From Citrobacter amalonaticus (GTDB taxonomy: Bacteria; Pseudomonadota; Gammaproteobacteria; Enterobacterales; Enterobacteriaceae), in contig NZ_AP024585.1 of NCBI RefSeq assembly GCF_018323885.1, forward strand, positions 1,364,001 to 1,428,000: 64,000 bases of DNA, in the 5' to 3' direction. Below the pieces are notes generated by a model that saw only the letters and a program-made list of their open reading frames with translations, made no database searches and was not told where the DNA came from. Positions 31,238-39,924 of the stretch are shown piece by piece; positions within the stretch are counted from its first letter, which is position 1; every line of letters starts with the position of its first letter. A program made the position numbers and the translations under genes.

Positions 31238-31536
31238 AATGGCATAGCAATTCTAATTAAGGTATCTGAAGATTATATTATATTATATTATAAGGTGAAT
31301 ATTATATGAGGAAAGTGTAAGAGCTTATTTGGCGTTAAAGTTTACGACTGCGAATAATTCATGAAACTAATTAAACTTGATAAAGTTGTACAGATCGTAG
31401 TACGTGCTGTACGTACGGATTTGTACGTACGGATTATGAGTCTAAAAGGTCGCAAATAACTGACCTCAGCATTCATGCTGCAGAGTTAAGCAACCGACAG
31501 CGCTGACTCAATAGTATCAGTTCTCACAAAAGTAAG
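31238..31536. other. AT-rich spacer before insertion element
   Basis: About 300 bp without a gene. It holds runs of TTATA near 31275-31292, probably the promoter region of the IprA-like gene, and the short tandem repeat listed separately. Nothing else is recognisable. Confidence 0.4.
31408..31435. repeat. Two tandem copies of a 14-bp unit
   Basis: The unit TGTACGTACGGATT occurs twice in direct tandem, after a related stretch GTAGTACGTGC. The internal GTACGTAC is itself palindromic. The sequence could bind a protein, or it could simply be a slippage product next to the insertion element. Confidence 0.6.
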
Positions 31537-32733
31537 TTGTATTAGTCGCGACTTGATCTGACACATGGCCTTGAAAGGTTGAGAGTTACCGGTTTTGATA
31601 TGGGTGTCGAATCCTTATACAAAACACGAGGTAACTCTCATGCTTCATACTACCAATCCCGTCATCAAACACAAAGCCGGTTTGCTCAATCTGGCTGAAG
31701 AACTCAGTAACGTGTCGAAAACCTGCAAAATCATGGGCGTCTCGCGCGATACATTTTACCGTTATCGCGAACTGGCCGATGAAGGTGGCGTGGATGCACT
31801 GCTAAATCGTAGCCATCGTGCTCCTAACCTAAAGAACCGTACCGATGAGGCCACTGAGCGAGCTGTTGTTGATTATGCTGTCGAATTCCTGGCTCACGGT
31901 CAGCACCGGACCAGTAACGAGTTACGTAAACAGGGCGTTTTATCTCCGGCAGTGGTGTCCGTTCCGTCTGGTTACGCCATAACCTTGAGAACTTCAAAAA
32001 ACGCCTGCAAGCGCTGGAAGAGAAAATGGCCCGCGATGGTATTGAACTGACCGACAGCCAGATCGCCGCGCTGGAACGTAAAGCTAGCGATGACGAGTCC
32101 TGTGGTGAGATTAAAACCGCTCATCCGGGTTATTTGGGGCCACAGGACACGTTCTATGTGGGCAATCTGAAAGGCGTCGGGCGTATCTATCAGCAGACGT
32201 CCGTTGATACGTACTCGAAAGTGGCTCACTGCAAGCTCTATGTCACTAAAACGCCGATTACAGCGGCTGATTTACTGAATGATCGTGTACTGCCGTTTTA
32301 TGAGTCTCATGGCCTGCCGATGCTGAGGATACTGACAGAGGCACCGAATACTGCGGTAAAGTGGAGCAGCACGATTACCAGCTTTATCTGGCGATAAATG
32401 ACATTGAGCATACGAAAACGAAGGCAATGTCACCGCAAACCAATGGTATCTGCGAGCGGTTCCATAAAACGATCCTGAACGAGTTTTATCAGGTAACGTT
32501 CCGCAAAAAGTTATATGGTGATCTTGCTTCATTACAATCGGATCTTGATGAATGGCTGGCTCACTATAATAATGAGCGAACTCATCAGGGAAAATGTGCT
32601 GTGGCCGGACGCCAGTGGAAACATTACTTGATGGAAAACGCATCTGGGCTGAGAAAAACTTAAACCAGATGTAATCTGACAGATACCTGTATAAATAACC
32701 GGTAACTGTCAGATCAGGTCTGAGCTAATACAA
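31537..32733 (+). mobile_element. Decayed IS481-family insertion sequence
   Basis: The element spans about 1.2 kb between imperfect 27-bp terminal inverted repeats. The left end starts TTGTATTAGTCGCGACTTGA and the right end, read inward on the minus strand, starts TTGTATTAGCTCAGACCTGA. Both then read TCTGACA. The repeats differ at five positions. I could not see a target-site duplication: left flank AGTAAG, right flank TTTATG. The transposase gene inside is frameshifted. To the right the element abuts a truncated fimbrial gene, so insertion or later deletion removed that gene's 5' part. Confidence 0.75.
31640..32663 (+). pseudogene. IS481-family transposase, frameshifted
   Basis: The N-terminal helix-turn-helix part (SNVSKTCKIMGVSRDTFYRY) begins at the ATG at 31640. 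The frame is lost near 31940-32030 and continues in another frame (DTFYVGNLKGVGRIYQQTSV, containing the first catalytic-core Asp). It shifts again near 32330-32370. The last part carries LAINDIEHTKTKAMSPQTNG followed by ICERFHKTI with the catalytic Glu, and the LAHYNNERTHQGK tail of IS481 transposases. The DDE triad is split over three frames, so the enzyme is inactive. A functional relative would be about 345 residues. Confidence 0.78.
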
Positions 32734-32735
32734 TT

Positions 32736-32909
32736 TATGACAGTAAGGGGAAATTACTCCCCCCCGATAAACCTTCTGAAGGCATCCCTTTAAAAGGAGG
32801 TGAGGACTCCGTTGAACTTAAATTTTCAGCGAGTTATCAGTCTGTAGTTGATGATGTGACGCCAGGAAGTGCAAATGTTTCAGTGACCTTTGTGGTGAAC
32901 TATGCCTGA
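32736..32909 (+). pseudogene. Fimbrial subunit, C-terminal remnant
   Basis: 57 sense codons immediately after the insertion sequence end in ANVSVTFVVNYA and a stop. The final beta strand with alternating hydrophobic residues and the penultimate Tyr is the donor-groove end of chaperone-usher pilins. The upstream part, including the signal peptide and the first Cys pair, is missing at the IS481 border. It is too short to be a start-to-stop gene. Confidence 0.6.
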
Positions 32910-33171
32910 TAAAAACTGAGTGTAGATAGGTTCGGTGTGTACACAATTTTAAAATCAGTTTGGGGGCGAAGAATGAACCTTCTGTTGGACATGCTCTTTT
33001 TGGGGGCCACAAACTGTTATGCGACCATATCGATAACCTGCACTTATTCCATTCTTCGTTACAGATAAACGCTCCCAGATAATTGTACAGCGCGATCAAC
33101 CTATCTGACAGGCGCTGACAGTGTATGAATCCAGCGTAAATTGTCACTCTTAATCAACTGTATCAACGACG

Positions 33172-33270
33172 ATGATGGCGACAGTTGCGGTCAGTGATAT
33201 TCAGACTAAAGATAAAGTGAAAGCCGCTACTGCCAACGCCACGGCAATGCTAAACCTGACTTATCAGTGA
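33172..33270 (+). pseudogene. Second fimbrial C-terminal remnant
   Basis: A 32-residue frame ends KAATANATAMLNLTYQ. Its last 20 residues closely match the end of another broken fimbrial gene at 43412-44030 in this window (KVRAGQANATATLNLTYQ). The terminal beta strand with the penultimate aromatic residue is typical of fimbrial subunits. About 260 bp between this and the preceding remnant hold no recognisable gene. It lies tail-to-tail with the glycosyltransferase gene at 33313. Confidence 0.55.
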
Positions 33271-33312
33271 AATGATGCAGGAAGCCGACTATGATGCCAG
33301 CTTCTTTTATTT

Positions 33313-35073
33313 TTACTCACCCGGATTAAAGCGCTCATCCCATGGCATTAAGCGTTGAGCCCGCAGCCTTAGCGCCAGTGCCTCTTCCCGCTTTTGCAGA
33401 AACATCAGAATATTAATCTGGTCGCTCCAGGCATCTTCTTCCATATGCATTGTGATCCACTCGGCATTCTCCTGAGCAAATAAATCTAGCTCATTAATAT
33501 TACCGCTTTGATTAAAATGCATCAGATGTAAGCGGGAGAGATCCCGCTGCCAGCGTATTTGCATCAGCCAGGGAACGGATAATTGACGAATACTTTCCGG
33601 TGGTTCAAGTCGGCCCGTTTCGAATTCTCCCAGTGTCACACTGGCGCGAAAGAGCTGCATTGACAGCACAATACCGTACAGTGCGGTCGCGGCCAGGGCT
33701 GGACGCAGATATTTTACCGGCAAGGTGAACGTGGATTTACGGCTTTCAGTTGCACTCATCAGTAGCAGGATGAGAAAAAAGTGCGCAACGGAGTAATAAA
33801 GAGGAAACTCGACCTGAGTGTGTAACAAAATCGGTAGGGTGGTTAACAGCGTCACCCACTGCCACAAGCTTTTTGGGCGGCGAAATAAAATAATCCAACC
33901 CCATAAAAGAATCAGCCCGCCCAGGAAGGCGACAATTCCGCCTTCCGCCTGAATAAATAACGTCTCATTATGTGGATGCTGCATCATTTCCCGGCCAGGA
34001 TTCGCGAAAGGAAGATCGGCCATAAAATTTTGATACACCGATTCAAACATGCCTAAACCAATCCCTCTCCAGGGATGCGTCATGATAAGGCGCACGGTGT
34101 ATTCCAGCGTCAGGAGTCGTTGTTGATTTGACCCTTCATGAGCCAACGAATTTAATACGGAACCCTGGAGCAAAACCGAACCCAACAGACCACCGATGAA
34201 CGGTAAGAAAATAATCGCAAGGCGTTGGCAAGCCGTGGTTCTATCTCGCCAACATTGTTGACAGAAAAGAAGCGACGCGCAGGCAATTCCACACAGACCG
34301 CCCAGCCAGCCAATTCGGGAACGACATAATACTAGCGTCGCAGAGATGAGGATAATTGCAAAACAGATTGCGAACCTCCGCGCAGTTTCCGCACGAAACG
34401 ATTTAAGCGTTCGCTGCCTGTCCGCCATCAACACCAGCAGAAGAGATAAACCTGTCGCCAGAAATGTGGCGGTGACATTACGCTGTTGAAAAATACCCGG
34501 TGCGCCACCGGAATAATTTTCAGCCAGTGCGTTAAGCGGGAAGGGAAGCCATTGTGGGCACCAGAAACCCATCAGAGAATAAACGGTTTCAATGCAAGCT
34601 GCCGCAGCGATCATATAGCTCAGAGCAACAATTTCTTTTTCCCGCGGTGGGTACTGAAGTAAGGTGAGATAGGTAAACACGCCTCCCCAGATCCCTGTTA
34701 GTCGAGGAAGAGCGATGGCGAGTCCCTGATCAGGCGACCAGAAGACGGGTAACGTAAATGCTATCGCACTGAATAGCAGGCATAAAAACGTGGGTGTCAG
34801 ACGTATTTTATCCGCTTGCAGCGATAGCCAGACGATCAGCGCCTGAAGCAAAATCGCAGCCCACGACAGCAGGTTCATCGGTAAATTCATGCCGTAATCG
34901 CCGCTGTTTGGCCAGGGAATATGTATCAGCACTAACCAGTAAAAACTGAGCAGGAAGTATAAAAAAGCGGCATAAGGTGGGAAGACGTGAAGGTTTCCCC
35001 AGATTTGCAAAACGCGAGCATTCGGGCGGGCATAATATTCTTGAGTGGGTAAATCGATGTTGTATTTACCCAC
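33313..35073 (-). CDS. Wzy/PglL-type O-oligosaccharyltransferase
   Basis: The 586-residue integral membrane protein has about 11-13 hydrophobic helices. A large periplasmic loop carries QHPHNETLFIQAEGGIVAF near residues 360-380. This HxHNE...EGG pattern is characteristic of the Wzy_C/WaaL/PglL superfamily. PglL members move lipid-linked glycans to Ser/Thr of exported proteins. The soluble C-terminal tail (about 470-586) is also PglL-like. WaaL ligases and Wzy polymerases usually sit in LPS or O-antigen loci; this gene is third in an operon with a TPS pair. That makes the secreted TpsA the likely acceptor, by inference. The start is uncertain: a GTG at 35073 lies inside a hairpin, has no clear ribosome site, and has a stop codon directly upstream. 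Confidence 0.7.
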   Translation of the reverse strand: MGKYNIDLPTQEYYARPNARVLQIWGNLHVFPPYAAFLYFLLSFYWLVLIHIPWPNSGDYGMNLPMNLLSWAAILLQALIVWLSLQADKIRLTPTFLCLLFSAIAFTLPVFWSPDQGLAIALPRLTGIWGGVFTYLTLLQYPPREKEIVALSYMIAAAACIETVYSLMGFWCPQWLPFPLNALAENYSGGAPGIFQQRNVTATFLATGLSLLLVLMADRQRTLKSFRAETARRFAICFAIILISATLVLCRSRIGWLGGLCGIACASLLFCQQCWRDRTTACQRLAIIFLPFIGGLLGSVLLQGSVLNSLAHEGSNQQRLLTLEYTVRLIMTHPWRGIGLGMFESVYQNFMADLPFANPGREMMQHPHNETLFIQAEGGIVAFLGGLILLWGWIILFRRPKSLWQWVTLLTTLPILLHTQVEFPLYYSVAHFFLILLLMSATESRKSTFTLPVKYLRPALAATALYGIVLSMQLFRASVTLGEFETGRLEPPESIRQLSVPWLMQIRWQRDLSRLHLMHFNQSGNINELDLFAQENAEWITMHMEEDAWSDQINILMFLQKREEALALRLRAQRLMPWDERFNPGE

Positions 35074-35078
35074 TCAAG
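35040..35078. repeat. Perfect 15-bp inverted repeat at OTase start
   Basis: CTTGAGTGGGTAAAT is followed by nine bases and then ATTTACCCACTCAAG. The hairpin covers the putative GTG start of the glycosyltransferase gene, just after tpsB. It could occlude translation initiation, act as an attenuator, or be a protein-binding site. No T-run follows on the minus strand, so it is not a classical terminator. Confidence 0.8.
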
Positions 35079-35131
35079 ATGGCGCTATTTAAGTCCTGTC
35101 CATTCTAAGACTGATCCATTCAGGCATCGAT

Positions 35132-36811
35132 TTAATATTGCCATTGCACTGAAAAACCAAGTGTAAACGGACTGGTCTGCATATCATCAGGTTTCATCAC
35201 CGGAACGCCGGCGAAAAGATCATAGCCAACGTTGCCTTTAACACCTCGCACACCCGCAACCGCACCGGCGATGCGTGTGCCGCTCCAGTAATCATTTTTC
35301 GAACCGCTGACTTCCCCGTAATCAAAGCCAAGATAGGGCTGCATTCCCCACCTGGGGAGATTCAGGTTAATGTCGTTACGCAGATACCAACCCTTATCAG
35401 CATAAATGGAGGATTCACCGTCGAAGCCACGTACCGTCCAGCGGTTACCGATAGTAAATTTATCCGGCTGCGTCAGTTTATCCGGTGACGTTTGCTGCAT
35501 GAAATGCGGCTCATAGCTCATCGACAGATCGCCTGCCTTAAACGGAAATGTGCCGTCGACGCTCAGGGTAATAATGCGTGCCAGGGGATCGGCACTACCT
35601 ACCATTTCTTCGGCATCGGCTTGTTCGCCAAACCAGTGCGCGGCATGTTGATAGCCCAGTCGGGAGGTGAGTTGCCCAAAGGGCAGATAAGCTAAATGTT
35701 CCAGGTTGAGTTGCCAGCTGCTGGTGTCCCGGCGCTGTACTTCCACTTCAACATCGTTGAGGTCATAGTGTGAATCACGTTTAATGCCTTTAAAACCCAG
35801 CGTTGTTTTTTGGCTGGCGCTGCGGTAGATAACGCGTTTGATTTCTGCAGTCAGTAATTTTTCACTGCTGCTGTACTGATAGTGGTAATCACCGCTATGG
35901 ATTGTCTGAACCGTGCGATATTTACTGCCATAGAGTTCAAGCAGCCAGTAGCCCCACGGGACGGAGTAGAAGGCGGAAGTGTTGTCGTTGCGACGTCCAT
36001 ACTCATTTTTAAAACCGCCGCCATAAGCAACATAAAAAATGTCATTCAGCGTCGTGGGGTTATTAAGGTAAAAGGCCAGACCGCCTTCATAACGCCCCGT
36101 TTTTTTACTTCCGGCGTCATCCATCCACGTCCCCAGACGCCATGCTTTATTCTGGCTGCGACTGACTTCTACGCGAGTATCGCCAGGATGTTCACCGGGA
36201 ACAAGATGAATACTTGCCTGCGATCCGGGAATACGCTGCAAATTTTCCAGTCCCTGTTCCAGACCGCGTAAATCAAGAACGTCGCCTTCAGCTTCCGGGA
36301 AGTTATTCCAGCGATGAACGGTGCGGCCTTCCTGATTTTGTAACAGCCATTCACTGATACGACCGGGCAAAATTCGCAGGGTTAATGTTCCCTCTTTTAA
36401 ATTTTGGTCTGGAACTAACACCCGACTGGTAATATATCCATGGGAGATTAACCGATTCTGGACGGCTTTATGTAGAGCCGTGATCCCCTGTATTCCGATA
36501 CAATGCTTTTCAACCTGGCGAATAAGATCGTTAAAGGTCAGCCAGTGGGGGAGGGCGACCGTTTTATCGATAACTACGTGTTTCATGTCATAGCAGACGG
36601 ATTCTTTGGGCAGGATCAGCGTATCGCTATCTTGTACATTTTCTGCCGTGAGCAATGTCTTACTTTGAGGAGCAAGCTGATTATGCCTTGCCTGATCCTG
36701 TTGTTGACTGGTGGCACCTTGGCCTGAGACGGGCTCAGCTTCCACGATGCCAGGGCGTATCGCGAACAGTGAGAAAAGAATGAGACTGAGGCTGGTACGA
36801 TAAACAATCAT
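35132..36811 (-). CDS. TpsB outer-membrane transporter (ShlB/FhaC type)
   Basis: TpsB is an Omp85-superfamily pore that secretes its partner TpsA. The 559-residue precursor has a signal peptide (MIVYRTSLSLILFSLFAIRP, then GIVEAEP), a Gln-rich N-terminal helix/linker, and two POTRA domains. The first POTRA is about 75-150 and the second about 155-220, containing LVPDQNLKEGTLTLRILPGR. A 16-strand barrel follows. The conserved L6 motif is visible as RWTVRGFDGESSIYADKGWY. The C-terminus ends in an aromatic residue (VQWQY). I chose the ATG at 36811, after GGGAAGAG, because it starts the signal peptide; the frame is open to 36853. It lies 100 bp after tpsA and behind a terminator-like hairpin. Confidence 0.88.
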   Translation of the reverse strand: MIVYRTSLSLILFSLFAIRPGIVEAEPVSGQGATSQQQDQARHNQLAPQSKTLLTAENVQDSDTLILPKESVCYDMKHVVIDKTVALPHWLTFNDLIRQVEKHCIGIQGITALHKAVQNRLISHGYITSRVLVPDQNLKEGTLTLRILPGRISEWLLQNQEGRTVHRWNNFPEAEGDVLDLRGLEQGLENLQRIPGSQASIHLVPGEHPGDTRVEVSRSQNKAWRLGTWMDDAGSKKTGRYEGGLAFYLNNPTTLNDIFYVAYGGGFKNEYGRRNDNTSAFYSVPWGYWLLELYGSKYRTVQTIHSGDYHYQYSSSEKLLTAEIKRVIYRSASQKTTLGFKGIKRDSHYDLNDVEVEVQRRDTSSWQLNLEHLAYLPFGQLTSRLGYQHAAHWFGEQADAEEMVGSADPLARIITLSVDGTFPFKAGDLSMSYEPHFMQQTSPDKLTQPDKFTIGNRWTVRGFDGESSIYADKGWYLRNDINLNLPRWGMQPYLGFDYGEVSGSKNDYWSGTRIAGAVAGVRGVKGNVGYDLFAGVPVMKPDDMQTSPFTLGFSVQWQY

Positions 36812-36871
36812 GATATTTAACTCTTCCCTGTAGGTACTGAACCTCAGAAGCATTTCTAAAATAAATTAATA

Positions 36872-36897
36872 AAGCCCCATAACTTCATGGGGCTTTG
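36872..36897 (-). terminator. Hairpin between tpsA and tpsB
   Basis: A perfect 10-bp stem (AAAGCCCCAT paired with ATGGGGCTTT) with a six-base loop lies 13 bp after the tpsA stop. On the minus strand it is followed by ATTAATTTATTTTAG, moderately T-rich. It probably acts as a partial terminator, so that more TpsA than TpsB is made. Confidence 0.75.
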
Positions 36898-36910
36898 GAA
36901 CTAAAATATA

Positions 36911-39526
36911 TTAAATCCCAGTACAGATAACATAACCGCCAGGATAATAGATGATATCTACCACGACGTAGCCGTAATACATGTCACCTGGTTTATAAAC
37001 GACGCCATTTTCCCAGACACCGTTACCTGCAGGTGTTCCATTAGGCTGTACCACGGTGTTATCATCGTTATTGGTTGAACCACCATTATCGGTATTATTG
37101 TTGTCAGGGGTATTCGCGCCATCATCCTGATTAGCCGAACCCGTTTCATTAATAACGCCCATGTTAGTGACATAACCCGTGGTATAAACGTGATCGCCCG
37201 TAATCGTACCGGTGCTTTCGTTGAACATACCGTTAGACGTATTCAGCTTAACATCACCGGTGCTGGAGATGTTGCCGCTGTTGTTCAGGTAATTAGTGGT
37301 CAGCGTAATACCGTTTTCCGCGCTCAGCGTACCGCTATTCATCAACGTTACGCGATCCATCTGGGCATTCAATTTATTACCAGCGGCAATGGTACCGTTG
37401 TTATAAGAGGTGCTCTGTGAATAACCGTAACTTCCCATCACATTGAGGTTGATATCATGCGCGGCACGGATATCACCGGTATTGTTCAGGTTGCTCATCA
37501 CAGACAGGCTAGCATCTTCCCCTGCCTGAATAGCGCTTCCTGCGTCAGTCATCAGAGAAGAGGTTGTGATGTAGATGTTATGGCCAGCATTCATGTTGCC
37601 ATACATCAGGTTATAGACATTGTTGGCGTTAACGTTGATGTCATTGTTACTGGAGATCGTACCGCTGTTAGCAAGATCGGACAGTTGCAGATTCATTTGA
37701 TTAGCGTGGATTGCACCGCTGTTATTAAACACGCTGCTATTCATCTGCAGATTCAGATTACCGTCGGCGGTAATAGAACCACTGTTCTGGGCTGGGCCAC
37801 CGTAGCTGCCCCAACCATTGGAACCGATGGTTAAAGACATATCCTGTCCCGCAGCGAGAGTCCCTGCGTTCTGGAAAGTATTTGTCACCGTCATATCAAT
37901 GTTGTGACCCGCTTCCAGCTTGCTGGCAAGATCAGAATAATAAGACGAACCATACATGAAGATATCATTGCCGGCTGAAATCGTGCCGGACATGTTATCC
38001 AGTGCGCCATTGATAGAAACGGAACCGTCGCTATGAATTGTGCCGTTATGGTTAGAGAGCATGTTATTGCCGCTTACCTGCAACTGGCTGTCACGTCCCT
38101 GAGTCTGAATAACGCCGTTATCATTATTCAACATGGAGGCGTTAATCATATTCCAGCCATTACCTGCAGAAATAACCCCGTTATTGTTGGTCAGCGTATC
38201 GACGTTAACACTCATCGAGCCGTTGCTTGTCAGGCTGCCAGACGTGTTGTCCAGATTTGCTGAGTCCACGGTCAGCGAGCCTTTAGCATTGATACGACCG
38301 TTTGTATTATTGACGCCGGTCGCTCCCCAGGAGTTATAGCTGTTAGAAGAGCGAGCGATGCTCAGGGCGCCTTCGCTGGTGATTTCACCTTGGGTGTTAT
38401 TCAGCGAATCCGCCATGATGGTGGTCTGCTGGTTTCCCTGAATCTTGCCATGGGTGTTTACTGTGTTTTTGCCAGACAAATCAACATAATTGCCTTTGAT
38501 TTGACCATTGCTGTTGTCCAGTAATTCGTCGGCAGAAACGGAGACCATCCCATCAGACGTGATCTGGCCATTATGGTTCAGAACAGATGATCCCATTACA
38601 GCAGTGGAGTTTTTACCGCTAATATGGCCGCCGTTGTTTTCAATCACGCCATCAACATTGAGAGACAAGGTATCCGTCGCGGTCAGGTCTGCGTGATCAA
38701 TACGCACGCCGACGCCACTGTCTGTCCCTTCCATGTAAATTTTATTGGCATACATGGAACCCAGCGCAGATACATCCAGCGCGACTTCCGGGCTGGTGCT
38801 GTCGTCATATTTTTTCTGTACGCGACCATTCTTATCAATACGGTTATTACCGGTAATGATGTTCAGCTCATTCGCCTGCAGTTTCGCATTGACCTTCACG
38901 GAGCGAGCGATAATGTCGGTGTACTGAGTGGAGCGGGTGTCCATACCTTTACCGGTAATAGACACCTGGCCTTTGCTGACGTCCAGTCCGGTTACGTTGC
39001 CCTGATTATCGTAGGTGGCCGTCCCCGTGGTTAGCGTTGCGTGGTTGGTGTTAATAAAACCGCAACCGTCGCAGGTAATGCCTGATGGGTTAGCAATAAT
39101 GACCTGAGCGGACTGACCGGCGACTTCGATCATGCCGTTAAGCTGGCTCGGATCGGAGGAGCGCACTTCGTTAAGAATCACTTTTGCACTGCCGCTCGCC
39201 ATATTAGCGTTGCCATTAATCTGGCCGGCTAACTGAGTGTTCGAATTGCTGCTACTGTTGTTCAGAATAACGCCGTTACTGTCTACGTTGAACTCAGAAT
39301 AAACGTTATGTGAAACGCCACCCGCACTGGCTTTATTAATATCAACAACGGTAGTGCCATTTGCGTTGGTATGAATACCCGGTTGGTTAGTATTACCTGC
39401 TACAACCGCAGCGTGAGCTGGCATAATCATTCCAAGCGCAAGCATCGTTGCAAAGCAGTTTGGAGCCAGCTTTGCGTGTAAAACCTGACGATTATTGCGC
39501 ACGATATTAATATTTTTGCTTTTCAT
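36911..39526 (-). CDS. TpsA two-partner-secretion exoprotein
   Basis: This is a secreted filamentous-haemagglutinin-like protein of 871 residues. The long signal region ends MPAHA|A near residue 39. The TPS domain (about 40-280) contains NPSGITCDGCGFINTNHATL, with the NPSGI motif at 146-150 and the Cys152/Cys155 pair of FHA-type domains. A beta-helix of Asn/Ser-rich repeats follows (for example NSGTISSNNDINVNANNVYN). An Asn/Asp/Thr/Gly-rich linker at about 795-832 leads to a short Tyr-rich tail (YYGYVVVDIIYYPGG) with a lone Cys near the end. No CdiA-like toxin domain or VENN motif is seen, and the protein is short for the family. It is the first gene of an operon with tpsB and a PglL-like transferase. 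It is probably an adhesin. Confidence 0.87.
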   Translation of the reverse strand: MKSKNINIVRNNRQVLHAKLAPNCFATMLALGMIMPAHAAVVAGNTNQPGIHTNANGTTVVDINKASAGGVSHNVYSEFNVDSNGVILNNSSSNSNTQLAGQINGNANMASGSAKVILNEVRSSDPSQLNGMIEVAGQSAQVIIANPSGITCDGCGFINTNHATLTTGTATYDNQGNVTGLDVSKGQVSITGKGMDTRSTQYTDIIARSVKVNAKLQANELNIITGNNRIDKNGRVQKKYDDSTSPEVALDVSALGSMYANKIYMEGTDSGVGVRIDHADLTATDTLSLNVDGVIENNGGHISGKNSTAVMGSSVLNHNGQITSDGMVSVSADELLDNSNGQIKGNYVDLSGKNTVNTHGKIQGNQQTTIMADSLNNTQGEITSEGALSIARSSNSYNSWGATGVNNTNGRINAKGSLTVDSANLDNTSGSLTSNGSMSVNVDTLTNNNGVISAGNGWNMINASMLNNDNGVIQTQGRDSQLQVSGNNMLSNHNGTIHSDGSVSINGALDNMSGTISAGNDIFMYGSSYYSDLASKLEAGHNIDMTVTNTFQNAGTLAAGQDMSLTIGSNGWGSYGGPAQNSGSITADGNLNLQMNSSVFNNSGAIHANQMNLQLSDLANSGTISSNNDINVNANNVYNLMYGNMNAGHNIYITTSSLMTDAGSAIQAGEDASLSVMSNLNNTGDIRAAHDINLNVMGSYGYSQSTSYNNGTIAAGNKLNAQMDRVTLMNSGTLSAENGITLTTNYLNNSGNISSTGDVKLNTSNGMFNESTGTITGDHVYTTGYVTNMGVINETGSANQDDGANTPDNNNTDNGGSTNNDDNTVVQPNGTPAGNGVWENGVVYKPGDMYYGYVVVDIIYYPGGYVICTGI

Positions 39527-39924
39527 TTACTGATCCTTGTATTTCCTTGAATATAAATTCCCCATTTCATTGGTGAAAAATGGGGGGGATATGAAACCAT
39601 GCAATCCCTTTAATCCAGAAAAGGACTTGTAACGATTCGTTTTTTTTTAACAGCAATTGTTGGCTGGGGGTGAAAAGTAACACATTGATAATTGCAAAAA
39701 AAAATATCGCAATTATTTATTATAAAAATGTGTTTATTAGGTAATTCATTAATATGAAAGAGAGGCATCGTCGAAAATGGGGAAATCGATTGATAAATGA
39801 TATGGATAATTTCTGTTCAAGATATTTCTGAGGTGTTACACAATGTGTAAGAAACTTGAAAGAACCTTAACGAGTGGAAGGGTAATGAGAACAGGCACGT
39901 CGCGAAGCAACGTGCCTGAAGACA
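39527..39924 (-). promoter_or_regulatory. AT-rich promoter region of the TPS operon
   Basis: About 400 bp of strongly AT-rich DNA contains several A and T runs (39640-39735). This is the composition expected of an H-NS-bound promoter. The tpsA ribosome site (AAGGATCAGTAA) precedes its ATG. I see no gene. The nfsB stop is at the far end, so the operon promoter must lie here. Confidence 0.45.

Noticed and set aside
33313..35073. Wzy O-antigen polymerase or WaaL ligase as the name for the third TPS-operon gene
   Set aside because: No LPS or O-antigen genes are near and the soluble C-terminal tail looks PglL-like; kept as an alternative inside the entry rather than the main call.
36911..39526. 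TpsA as a contact-dependent inhibition (CdiA) toxin
   Set aside because: Only 871 residues, no VENN motif or toxin domain, no immunity gene, and a transferase gene in its place.
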